From Bacteroidales bacterium (GTDB lineage Bacteria; Bacteroidota; Bacteroidia; Bacteroidales; Marinilabiliaceae): DNA of 64,000 nucleotides. The stretch is taken from the NCBI GenBank assembly GCA_900766825.1, contig CAAFWU010000017.1:1-64000 (forward strand). The letters run 5' to 3'. Under the pieces are notes generated by a model, which was given only the letters and a program-made list of their open reading frames with translations, had not been told where the DNA came from and ran no database searches. How positions within the stretch are numbered: position 1 is the stretch's first letter; each line of letters starts with the position of its first letter. This document shows positions 8,325 to 16,078 of this stretch, in pieces. A program made the position numbers and the translations under genes.

Positions 8325-9602
8325 ATGTCATCGCTTTTTAAACTCAACCTACCCATCAGGAGTGCGGGATGGCGCTGGGTGCCAAGCCTCTATGTTTTTC
8401 AGGGTTTGCCATCTTGCATGGTCATGACCACCTCGGCCATCTTTTATAAGGACATGGGCATCTCCATTGAGAGCTTTGCCTTCTGGACCAGCTTGGTTAG
8501 CTTGCCTTGGTCTCTCAAACCCCTTTGGGCTCCCGTGGTGGAACGCTTTGGTACAAAACGAGGGTGGACTTTGGTTATGCAACTGCTGCTGACCATTCTC
8601 TGCGGTGCTTTGGCACTCTCGCTCTTTACGGGCGGTGTCTTCTATGCCCTCTCGCTCTGCATTATGCTGCTCATAGCCTTTGCCTCGGCCAGTCACGACA
8701 TAGCTTGCGATGGCTACTATATGTTGGCTCTCGACCAAAAGGAGCAGAGCTTTTTTGTGGGCATACGCTCCACGTTCTATCGCATAGCCATGGTTGTGGC
8801 CACGGGTCTCATACCCTTTATGGCTGGTAGGGTAGGTGCTCAGGTTTCGGCCACAGTGGGCTGGGCTTCGGCCATTGGGGGCGTGGCGGTGGCCATGCTG
8901 CTCTTGCTGCTCCTCTGCCGGTGGGGCATGCCAGCGGTGGCGGAAAACACAGGGCGTCAGGATAATGGATTGCAGATTCTTTGGCGAGCTTTGCGCTCGT
9001 TTTTTACTCATGCGGACGCTTGGCGTTTTGTGCTCTTCTTCTTGCTCTATAGGTTGGGCGAGGCTCTGCTCTGCAAGGTTGTCACACCCTTCCTTATCGA
9101 GGACCGAGGGGCAGGAGGCATAGGCATGACGGTGGACCAATGTGGCATGGCCTACGGCACGGTGGGCGTCATAGGCTTGGTTGTTGGCGGCATTGCGGGT
9201 GGTGTGCTGGCTTCGCGCTATGGTTTGCGACGTCTGCTATGGCCCATGATTCTCATGATGAACCTCCCCAACTTGCTCTATGTGGCCATGGCTCATTTTC
9301 AGCCCGATGCCCTCTGCCCATGGGTAACCTGTGGCATCTTGACCGAGCAACTTGGCTATGGCTTTGGCTTTACGGCCTATATGCTTCTGCTGCTGCGCTA
9401 TGTGGCTCATGCTGAGTATAAGGCGGCGGAGTATGCCATTGGCACATCGCTCATGGGACTTAGTCTGCTGTTGCCAGGTATGGTGGCGGGTCATCTGCTT
9501 ACATGGGTGGGAAGTTACGAAAACTTCTTCCTTGTGGCTTCGTTTGCCACTCTGCCTGGCATGTTGCTTGCAGCTTTCATTCGTGTGAAGGATGAGGAAT
9601 AG
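8325..9602 (+). CDS. MFS transporter, AmpG-like
   Basis: I use the ATG at 8325 (425 residues); a longer frame from 8208 would run through the infB terminator. About 12 membrane spans are visible. The N-terminus (RWVPSLYVFQGLPSCMVM, FYKDMG, FWTSLVSLPWSLKPLWAP) and the loop around SHDIACDGYYMLAL match the AmpG/muropeptide-permease branch of the major facilitator superfamily. AmpG proteins import anhydro-muropeptides for wall recycling. The substrate is inferred from family likeness only; no recycling enzymes are next to it. Confidence 0.75.
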   Translation: MSSLFKLNLPIRSAGWRWVPSLYVFQGLPSCMVMTTSAIFYKDMGISIESFAFWTSLVSLPWSLKPLWAPVVERFGTKRGWTLVMQLLLTILCGALALSLFTGGVFYALSLCIMLLIAFASASHDIACDGYYMLALDQKEQSFFVGIRSTFYRIAMVVATGLIPFMAGRVGAQVSATVGWASAIGGVAVAMLLLLLLCRWGMPAVAENTGRQDNGLQILWRALRSFFTHADAWRFVLFFLLYRLGEALLCKVVTPFLIEDRGAGGIGMTVDQCGMAYGTVGVIGLVVGGIAGGVLASRYGLRRLLWPMILMMNLPNLLYVAMAHFQPDALCPWVTCGILTEQLGYGFGFTAYMLLLLRYVAHAEYKAAEYAIGTSLMGLSLLLPGMVAGHLLTWVGSYENFFLVASFATLPGMLLAAFIRVKDEE

Positions 9603-9715
9603 GGGGCTGAATATCAATGGCAAAGTGAAATATTATGTCTAAAAAGAGCATCATCTTGTCCACCGTGCGATGCTAAAAGACAAGGCAAGGAGCAAACTTT
9701 ATCTCTTTTTGTTTT

Positions 9716-9743
9716 TTTGCGCACAATAATTTTACTACCTTTG
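9716..9743 (+). promoter_or_regulatory. Promoter of tRNA-Arg
   Basis: TTTG at 9716-9719 and TACCTTTG at 9736-9743, 16 bp apart, match the phylum -33/-7 pattern, slightly short in spacing. The tRNA begins 14 bp downstream. Confidence 0.6.
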
Positions 9744-9756
9744 CGCTCGTAATGCT

Positions 9757-9830
9757 GGTTCCGTAGCTCAGCTGGATAGAGCAACAGCCTTCTAAGCTGT
9801 GGGTCTTGGGTTCGAATCCCAACGGGATCA
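9757..9830 (+). tRNA. tRNA-Arg(TCT)
   Basis: Full cloverleaf: acceptor 9757-9763 with 9823-9829 (two G-T wobbles), anticodon stem ACAGC/GCTGT around loop CTTCTAA with anticodon TCT at 9791-9793, T-arm TTGGG-TTCGAAT-CCCAA, discriminator A at 9830. CCA is not encoded. Confidence 0.95.
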
Positions 9831-9842
9831 CTTGCTTCCAAT

Positions 9843-9882
9843 TCGCCATCTCGGGGTTTCCTGAGGTGGCGATTTTTTTTTT
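9843..9882 (+). terminator. Terminator after tRNA-Arg
   Basis: TCGCCATCTC (9843-9852) pairs with GAGGTGGCGA (9863-9872) and is followed by a run of ten Ts. Confidence 0.85.
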
Positions 9883-9965
9883 AGTGGAGATAATAAGAAA
9901 GAGAGGCGAGGTCGGTGACCCCGTCTCTCTTTCTTTGTGTATAACTAGTTTGTCAGTTCTCTCTT

Positions 9966-11237
9966 TTAATAGAGCTTTGCAATGTTGAGTATTGAGATTG
10001 CCTTGTGCTCTGTGTCTTCAACCCATGTGCCATCGGGCTGTTGTTTTTCCACTTTGCATGTGGACCACACGCTCAATTGGTCATCATCCAGCACGTAGTC
10101 CACCACTGCATTACCCTCCTGTTTGGTAATAACCACCTGAGCCATCATTAAGTCTCCAAGTTTATGAACGTTCTCGGGGGCTATGCCATTGTATAGTTTT
10201 GCGTCCCAAACCTTTATGGGTTCGCCCTCTTTCACAATCTTGGTGGCGAAGCCTTTGGTATTGTATCTTGTGAAATAGTTCTCGTGCCAGTCGGCCGATG
10301 TTAAGTTGTAGACAGAGTCCACACCTCCATCTGCATTGGGCACAGCACTAATTGTTTCTTCTGTGCAACCCTCTATATAGCAACACTTAATGTAGGTCTG
10401 GTGCCCTTTGTTGTCGTATTTATATGCTGACTCGTATGTATCATTCTGCTCATCAGTAGATTTTATTGTAGCTTGTGCCAATGTTTTGTTGGGGTGATAG
10501 GCAAAGGTTGTCTCCATCTTTTCATAGCCTTCGTATTTGTCGCCATACACTGGATCTATGTTCTCTATGTTAGCCAACTCTTTGGTTATCAAGTTTTGAG
10601 CATCGTAGGCATATGTGGTGGTCACAGTTCTTATTATCCTACCCTCATTGTCGTAGTCCGTCATCACCTGTTTTGTGCGTCGTATGGTTCCGTTGTCTGT
10701 GGTCTCGGTGTAGTTTTTTATGTCGCAATAGTCCACCAATTCCCCGCGACTATTAGCCTTACAGTGATAGTTTCTGCCCATTGGCGAACCCTCTATGTTA
10801 GTTACCACCATTTGGAAGTATATGTTGCCATCATCTTTATAGGCCGTGATTTTGCATTCTGGCTTAACCCCTTTCTTTTCGTCATTTTCCTGAGTGCCAT
10901 TAGGGTATTCGCAAATAATTTCCTTGGCCCTATAGACTCCTACCCGAAGCTCGTTTAAAAAATTTACGTCTAAATTGTTGCCTTCAGTTTTGCTGAAGAC
11001 GTAGCGAATGGCTTTGCCCGTAGAGCTATTTTCTGAGCCAATGTTCTCGTTACTATTGTGGTTATCTGCTATGGTACTGTCTGTTGCAGCCTCAGTATGA
11101 GCATTATCTGCGCCTTCCAGAGTCCCACTCTTAGTTCCATTGCCCCCACAGGAACATAGCCCCAAAATACCAAGTGCCGTAAGGCTAATTATAGTACTAT
11201 GCGAGCCAAAGCTCATGAAGTTTATTCTGATGTGCAT
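9966..11237 (-). CDS. YD-like repeat lipoprotein, paralogue 1 of 4
   Basis: 423 residues; the lipobox LCSC puts the lipidated Cys at about 30. After a Ser/Asn/Glu-rich linker come the family blocks IRYVFSKTE, repeated beta-hairpin motifs (YAYDAQN, FAYHPNKTLAQ, YKYDNKGHQTYI, RYNTKGFATKI), the motif GGVDSV, and the C-terminal blocks CKVEKQQPDGTWV and ISILNIAKLY. These resemble YD/RHS-type repeats but I do not recognise a named family. It is the last of four tandem paralogues on this strand. Probably surface or periplasmic; function unknown. An alternative start is Met8. Confidence 0.75.
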   Translation of the reverse strand: MHIRINFMSFGSHSTIISLTALGILGLCSCGGNGTKSGTLEGADNAHTEAATDSTIADNHNSNENIGSENSSTGKAIRYVFSKTEGNNLDVNFLNELRVGVYRAKEIICEYPNGTQENDEKKGVKPECKITAYKDDGNIYFQMVVTNIEGSPMGRNYHCKANSRGELVDYCDIKNYTETTDNGTIRRTKQVMTDYDNEGRIIRTVTTTYAYDAQNLITKELANIENIDPVYGDKYEGYEKMETTFAYHPNKTLAQATIKSTDEQNDTYESAYKYDNKGHQTYIKCCYIEGCTEETISAVPNADGGVDSVYNLTSADWHENYFTRYNTKGFATKIVKEGEPIKVWDAKLYNGIAPENVHKLGDLMMAQVVITKQEGNAVVDYVLDDDQLSVWSTCKVEKQQPDGTWVEDTEHKAISILNIAKLY

Positions 11238-11332
11238 AATTTTTTTTCGTTGTTAGGGTGTTAAAGAGGAGATGACGCCTATGCCCCACCTCCTCTTTAT
11301 ATTTGAACCCGTTATCTTGTTTCCCTTTCAGT

Positions 11333-12568
11333 TTATTGATTTAAAAGCTGTGCTATATTGAGCACCGAAATGTCTCGTCTGCTTGGGTCGGTCACCCACT
11401 CACCGTTCACTTGTTTCTCTACTTTGCATGTCACAAAGTGTTTCCATTGGTCACCTTCCAAGTAGAATTCGGTCACTATACCATTCTCTGTCACAGTCTT
11501 AATTATGTCCGTCATAATACCTTCATAATAAATATTCACTGTGCAGTTTTCGTTGTTTACATTATCGTAGGCACCCCAACGTTTCGTTTCGCTCAGGTTT
11601 TTGCCTTCGCCAAATAAAACAGCCCTCAAATTTCCATTGGCATCATATCTGTATCCCGATTGTCCAATGTAGTCTCCTGAAGTGAGTATTTCGACAGAGT
11701 CTACACCACCAATATTATTTGCCTTAGCGGTGTATTCGGTTATGTCGCCCCCTTCGCCGTACAATCTGCTGCATTTTGTCAGATATCCTTTTTCGTTGTA
11801 TTCGAATGTTGTTCCATATTCGTCAAATTCGCAATCAGTTATGTTTTTTACATCTGTTTTTGCAATCTTGCCGTTAGTATAGAATGAATTAATGGTCTCC
11901 ACTCTTCTGACGCCATCGTCCAAAGGTTCGCCCTCTATGGCTCTGATTTCTTTTGCCATTCTGCCTTGAGCATCGAATTCAAAGGTTATGGTTGTGGTTC
12001 TTATTTCTTCGCCTTTGTAATTGCACTCTTTTACCACAATCTTTTTGTCTCCTTTGGTGCCATAATATTGAACTTCGCCATTCGATATTTTGTTGCCGTT
12101 GTTCACTTCGCAGAATCTTTGGATGCGCAGCTCTGGCTGTTCTTTGATCGCATATCCTGCTATCTCTTTTTGGATGGTGTCATCTGTTGTGTAGCTAATT
12201 AAATGAAACACAGCTATCTCCTTGTCATCGGCAACGGCAGAAGTGTTGGCGTTGGCAAATTCGCAAACAATTTTTTTGTTGTGCCATAATGTAAAGTCAC
12301 TACCATCGTTGAACCAAGGGAAAGGCTTAAGAGTGAGCGTATTATGTTCATCTACAAAGTCGAAGACATAGCGGTATGGAACGTTGACCGAAGCATCTGG
12401 TTCTGTTTCTGTATTCTCGCTTGGTATGCTGTCTGTCACAACCTCACCATTGCCATCCGCTGCTCCATTGTTCTGACCTCCATTGTTCTGATCTCCATTG
12501 CCACCGCAAGAACTCAGACACATGGTTAATGTCAAAGTCAGGAGGCTTATCTCTATTTCTTTTAGCAT
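11333..12568 (-). CDS. YD-like repeat lipoprotein, paralogue 2 of 4
   Basis: 411 residues, lipobox LSSC with Cys21, then a Gly/Asn/Gln-rich linker (GDQNNGGQNNG). It shares with its neighbours YRYVFDF, the hairpin motifs FEFDAQGRMAKEI, FEYNEKGYLTK and YRYDANGNLRAV, the motif GGVDSV, and the C-terminal CKVEKQVNGEWV and ISVLNIAQLL. The gap to the next gene downstream is 95 bp. Sequence has diverged strongly between paralogues while motif order is kept, which suggests old duplications and selection for variety. Function unknown. Confidence 0.75.
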   Translation of the reverse strand: MLKEIEISLLTLTLTMCLSSCGGNGDQNNGGQNNGAADGNGEVVTDSIPSENTETEPDASVNVPYRYVFDFVDEHNTLTLKPFPWFNDGSDFTLWHNKKIVCEFANANTSAVADDKEIAVFHLISYTTDDTIQKEIAGYAIKEQPELRIQRFCEVNNGNKISNGEVQYYGTKGDKKIVVKECNYKGEEIRTTTITFEFDAQGRMAKEIRAIEGEPLDDGVRRVETINSFYTNGKIAKTDVKNITDCEFDEYGTTFEYNEKGYLTKCSRLYGEGGDITEYTAKANNIGGVDSVEILTSGDYIGQSGYRYDANGNLRAVLFGEGKNLSETKRWGAYDNVNNENCTVNIYYEGIMTDIIKTVTENGIVTEFYLEGDQWKHFVTCKVEKQVNGEWVTDPSRRDISVLNIAQLLNQ

Positions 12569-12631
12569 ATTATTAGTTTTAATGTGATGCTCTGTTATAT
12601 AGTAAGAAAAGGGTAGGGGAGCCCGATATGC

Positions 12632-13906
12632 TTAGTAGCTGAATAGCTTGGTAATATCCAGAAACGATATGCCTTTGTGGCTGGGGTCGGCAACCCATTT
12701 GCCTTCGTCCCATTTCTCCACCCTGCATTTGCTTAGCTCTTGCCAATTACCGTCGTTCAATACGTAGTCGGTCACAACACCATCGGCGTAGTCGGTTTTT
12801 ATAATTTCGGCGTTTTCGTCATTGCTTGAGATGCGAATTCTTTGTACTTCATTGGCTGCATCGGGCACGGTCTTCCAACTTTTTGTAAACTCTGGTGGCA
12901 TATCCCCTTCGCTTACGTTTATGCTCCTAATGAGACCATTGGCATCGTAGCTGCATGTGGTAATGTTTTCTATTGTGTTATCCCCACCGAAGTGAAATCT
13001 ACTAGTTTTTACACTGTCTACGCCTCCAAACTCGTTAGGCTTAGCCTCCATGTTAATCTCCACATTTTCGCTCGTGAAGTTTTGTAACATTCCCTTGTCG
13101 TTGTAGGTGTAGATGCCCTCCATGGTCCTCGACCCATCAAATGATGTTGCCCGCTCTGTGGCTTGGCTCAGCAATCCGTTGGGTCCATAGGTGCCTAGCC
13201 ACTCTATTTTACTTAGCTCGGAGTATTTGTCTTCGCCATAAGGCTGTTTGCTCTCTATGGTGGTTACCTCGCTCAGCCGTTCGCCTTGTGTACCGTAGGT
13301 GTACGTTGTGGTGCGAGTGCGCCAAATGGGTCCATCGGGCGAGTCCTCGTCAATATCCTCAACAACTTGTTTGAGCTTGCGGTTGTTTTCGTCAAGTGTG
13401 TAGTGCACAGTGCCATATGGCGTGGGGTGATCCTTGACGTACTCCTTGTCTTTAAACTCCACCGTCTTAAGTTCTGGGTTGTTCTCGGTGCTCCATTGCC
13501 TGATTTCGGTAATTGTTTTGCCTTGTTTGCTGTACGCCGTTAACCTTCGTTCTGTAATCTGTTCTCCATTAGCCTCTTTGCCCTGCTCGCGACTTGGAAA
13601 TTCGCATATAATCTTTGTGCTGGAGTAGGTGGACTTTACGAAACAGTCGGAGTATAATACCGAAAAGGTTCGGTAGGGCGTTATGTCGAACACGAGTCGG
13701 TAGCTTGCGTTGCTATTCTCATGGCCGCCTACCTCCTCAATTGCCGTTATGTCTGTGTCGGTCTCTATTATGCTGTCGCTTGCCTCGCCCTCTGTGTTGT
13801 TGGCTGGCGAACTCTTGCCTCCGCAGGCCGCAAGGGTTAATGAGGTTATTACTGTCAGTGCCCATGCGCCTTGGTTGCAGAGTTTATTTGCTTTTCTGCT
13901 GAACAT
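12632..13906 (-). CDS. YD-like repeat lipoprotein, paralogue 3 of 4
   Basis: 424 residues, lipobox LAAC with Cys28. Family blocks in order: YRLVFDITPYRT, TYTYGTQGERLSE, GTYGPNGLLSQA, YTYNDKGMLQNF, GGVDSVKTS, SYDANGLIRSI, CRVEKWDEGKWV and the C-terminal ISFLDITKLFSY. The protein is otherwise polar and beta-rich with no membrane span after the signal. It is 63 bp from paralogue 2 on the same strand, so co-transcription is likely. Function unknown. Confidence 0.75.
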   Translation of the reverse strand: MFSRKANKLCNQGAWALTVITSLTLAACGGKSSPANNTEGEASDSIIETDTDITAIEEVGGHENSNASYRLVFDITPYRTFSVLYSDCFVKSTYSSTKIICEFPSREQGKEANGEQITERRLTAYSKQGKTITEIRQWSTENNPELKTVEFKDKEYVKDHPTPYGTVHYTLDENNRKLKQVVEDIDEDSPDGPIWRTRTTTYTYGTQGERLSEVTTIESKQPYGEDKYSELSKIEWLGTYGPNGLLSQATERATSFDGSRTMEGIYTYNDKGMLQNFTSENVEINMEAKPNEFGGVDSVKTSRFHFGGDNTIENITTCSYDANGLIRSINVSEGDMPPEFTKSWKTVPDAANEVQRIRISSNDENAEIIKTDYADGVVTDYVLNDGNWQELSKCRVEKWDEGKWVADPSHKGISFLDITKLFSY

Positions 13907-13997
13907 TATGAGTCAGTTTTAAATATCAGTTATTGGGCAAATAGGGTGAGAGGGTGGGGGCGGAACTTGCCACTTTCCCTTTCATCCCATACTCTTT

Positions 13998-14041
13998 TCT
14001 CTTGTAAAACCTATTGGTTTCTCTTGTAAAACCTATTGGTT
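13998..14041 (+). repeat. Exact 22-bp tandem duplication
   Basis: TCTCTTGTAAAACCTATTGG plus TT occurs twice without a gap (13998-14019 and 14020-14041). The second copy includes two bases of the stop codon of paralogue 4, so the duplication lies at the 3' edge of that gene. Confidence 0.9.
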
Positions 14042-15272
14042 AATTGCCCAATAATTTGGCAATGTCCAAAATGGATATAGCTCGTCTCATATTGTCGGCT
14101 TGCCATTGACCATCAACTTTCTTCTCGGCTTGGCATGAGGTCCACTCTATCCATTGGTTGCCGTCGTACATATAGTAGTCGGCCAATGTGCCATTGGTGC
14201 CCATAACGGTTTTTGCCAATCCCTTCTCGGTGCCCTGACCCACAATGCGTATGTTGGTGTTGGCATCCAAATTGTCGGGCATGGCTGGCCACGTCATTTT
14301 GGTGCCGTCCATCTTGTGCCCGTTGCATGTTTCGGCGGTCTCCACCATCCTTAGGTAGCCGCGTCCATCGAAGCGTTCGGTGCGTGTGCTCAGGCTCTCT
14401 ATAACTTGGCTCGAGCGTATGGTGTCGGCTCCGCCCAAGTCGTTGGGTTCCACTTGAATCTCTTCGTTGAGTGTGGCATCTAAGGTCTCTACTCTTTGGC
14501 TCCTAAGGTGGCCATTCTCATCGTAGTTGTAGAGACCAGTGTATTCGGTGCCGTCCACATCGGTGCTCACGGTTCTGGTCTGTGAGATTTTGTCGTTGGG
14601 ATAGAAACGGTTTTCGGTCACAATCTTGCAAATGTAGCCGTGCTGGTCGGTGTACTCCTCTTTCTCCATTCGGCCGTTGGCGTCGTAGGTGTAGGTGCTC
14701 ATCTGTAGGTTGCTCAACTGACCGTTGTCATCAAACTCTCGGCACTCTCTTTTTACCACGCGGTTGCTCTCCTCGCTCTCGTAGGTTATCACAACATCGA
14801 ATAGGGTTTCCAAGCCCTCGATGTTGGTGTAGTACTTAAATACTTTCTGCGCAGCGTTGCTCTCGTTTGCCACTTGGGTCACGCGAACCATTATGTCGCC
14901 ATTGGGTTTTGTGGCAACCATTTGCGACTCAATCTGTTGACCCGCTTCGGTCTTGGCTTCGGGGTCGTTCTTTAACGACTCCCAAACCAGTTTGTTGCAC
15001 TCTGTGATGTTGGTGTTCTTGGGGTCGCCGAGCCAAATTCCGTTTATGCCATTGCTCTTGATGTTGAACACAAAGCGGTAAGGGGCTTTTACGGCTTGCT
15101 GCATTACATCTTGCGCAATCTCTTGGGCAGTTGCTAACACTGTGCTGTCTACAGTTTCGCTGCTCTCTGTTTGGTTCTGAGAAGTTTGACCTCCACATGC
15201 GCTAAGGCTCAAGGCTGTCAGCATAGCCGAAATGGTCATTGCGCAATTCTTTGCGCTGTAATGATTTTTCAT
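14040..15272 (-). CDS. YD-like repeat lipoprotein, paralogue 4 of 4
   Basis: I use the ATG at 15272 (410 residues) because it gives a clean lipoprotein signal (lipobox LSAC, Cys26); the frame stays open upstream to 15368. Family blocks: YRFVFNIKSNG, TYTYDANGRMEKEE, NRFYPNDKIS, YNYDENGHLRSQ, GGADTIRS, RFDGRGYLRMV, CQAEKKVDGQW and ISILDIAKLLGN. It is the first of the four paralogues in transcription order. A signal-peptide remnant of a fifth copy overlaps its start in another frame, with a C8/A8 tract between. Function unknown. Confidence 0.75.
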   Translation of the reverse strand: MKNHYSAKNCAMTISAMLTALSLSACGGQTSQNQTESSETVDSTVLATAQEIAQDVMQQAVKAPYRFVFNIKSNGINGIWLGDPKNTNITECNKLVWESLKNDPEAKTEAGQQIESQMVATKPNGDIMVRVTQVANESNAAQKVFKYYTNIEGLETLFDVVITYESEESNRVVKRECREFDDNGQLSNLQMSTYTYDANGRMEKEEYTDQHGYICKIVTENRFYPNDKISQTRTVSTDVDGTEYTGLYNYDENGHLRSQRVETLDATLNEEIQVEPNDLGGADTIRSSQVIESLSTRTERFDGRGYLRMVETAETCNGHKMDGTKMTWPAMPDNLDANTNIRIVGQGTEKGLAKTVMGTNGTLADYYMYDGNQWIEWTSCQAEKKVDGQWQADNMRRAISILDIAKLLGN

Positions 15273-15393
15273 ATGTTTGCTTTTGGTAAAGTTTTGTTTT
15301 TTTTGGGGGGGGATATTGATTGCCCGATCCCGAGCAAGCTTGAAGACAAAATGCCAAAGGCAACACAAATGATATGTAGTCAGTCTTTTTCAT
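15202..15393 (-). pseudogene. Lipoprotein signal-peptide remnant upstream of paralogue 4
   Basis: 63 codons from ATG 15393. It starts with a good lipoprotein signal (MKKTDYISFVLPLAFCLQAC, lipobox LQAC) and the SGSGNQ motif, then at a run of eight Cs and eight As (plus-strand T8G8, 15297-15312) turns into sequence that reads through the start of paralogue 4 in another frame. The signal peptide and its upstream leader closely resemble the truncated gene at 21262-21612. I read it as a broken duplicate. A 1-nt change in the tract could join it to paralogue 4. Confidence 0.6.
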
Positions 15394-15395
15394 AA

Positions 15396-15557
15396 AGTTT
15401 ATTTTTCCATTTCTGCTAAATTCTGCATTTTTCTCAGCATTCTTTATTACTAAACGTACTTTTCTGTGTCGCAAAACGTACTTTCGGAATCTCTATTGTG
15501 AAAAATAATGACAGAAAATACAAAAGCGCACTCTTCATCGACGATGTGGGGTGCGCA
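15396..15557 (-). repeat. Lipoprotein leader, copy A (hairpin and paired boxes)
   Basis: About 100 bp next to the remnant start (15396-15490) are nearly identical to 21613-21712. Both contain AAACGTACTTT twice at a 22-bp step (here 15452-15462 and 15474-15484). Further out, 15525-15557 forms a stem with a short loop and a conserved T-T mismatch; copy B has the same stem with compensating base changes. Confidence 0.7.
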
Positions 15558-15697
15558 TTTTCTTTCTATGTGCAACGTATCTTTGGCTATTTTGGGGGGA
15601 TGTTCTTAATAAGTCAACTTTTTCTAGTATAAGACAGTGACGAAGGAGCCACACCTAACCAGACTGCGTTTCGTGGAGTTGGTTCTGTTGGGCGTGC

Positions 15698-15736
15698 CTC
15701 ATTTAGTGCCAGACTTTAGGCAAGGATCTAAATGAG
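15698..15736 (+). other. Strong hairpin upstream of the restriction operon
   Basis: CTCATTTAG (15698-15706) pairs with CTAAATGAG (15728-15736), and inside it TGCC (15707-15710) pairs with GGCA (15719-15722), loop AGACTTTA, with a 5-nt bulge. No T-tract follows. It lies about 130 bp before the XRE gene in a 300-bp non-coding stretch. It may be a structured RNA or a recombination/insertion trace. Confidence 0.5.
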
Positions 15737-15865
15737 CCTAATTTTGGAGGCTTGAAGGCCGAAAATACCCAAGATTAACAAACTTTATAAAGATTGTTTG
15801 GGAGCATCACGTGATTTACGGATTTATTTATTACCTTTTCGCCAAAGTTAAAACAATTTGAAAAT

Positions 15866-16075
15866 ATGGCTCAACTAAATCGAATAAAACTGGCTCTTGT
15901 TGAACAAGGGAAAACAGGAAGGTGGCTTGCTTTAGAATTAGGAAAGTCAGCTTGCACTGTCAGTAAATGGTGTAGCAACGTTGCTCAACCAGATTTGAAG
16001 ACTTTAGCGCAGATTGCTCAGTGTCTCAACGTGAAAGTTGCCGATTTGATTAGAGAACCACAGGCAAATGAATAA
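15866..16075 (+). CDS. Small XRE-type helix-turn-helix regulator
   Basis: 69 residues, almost all one HTH_3 fold: KTGRWLALELGKSACTVSKWCSN is the helix-turn-helix and PDLKTLAQIAQCLNVKVADLI the following helices. It ends 3 bp before the restriction-methylase gene on the same strand. Size, fold and place match controller (C) proteins of restriction-modification systems, which time expression of the nuclease relative to the methylase. No C-box was identified. Confidence 0.85.
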   Translation: MAQLNRIKLALVEQGKTGRWLALELGKSACTVSKWCSNVAQPDLKTLAQIAQCLNVKVADLIREPQANE

Positions 16076-16078
16076 ACC

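Noticed and set aside
9757..9882. tRNA-Arg as an attachment site for an integrated element
   Set aside because: No copy of the tRNA 3' end was seen at the far side of the lipoprotein array or the restriction island, and no integrase gene is present.
15843..15850. TAACTTTG on the minus strand just before the XRE gene as a promoter for the lipoprotein array
   Set aside because: The -33 partner would be 21 bp away inside the XRE gene, and copy B of the leader has no equivalent element; chance match is likely.
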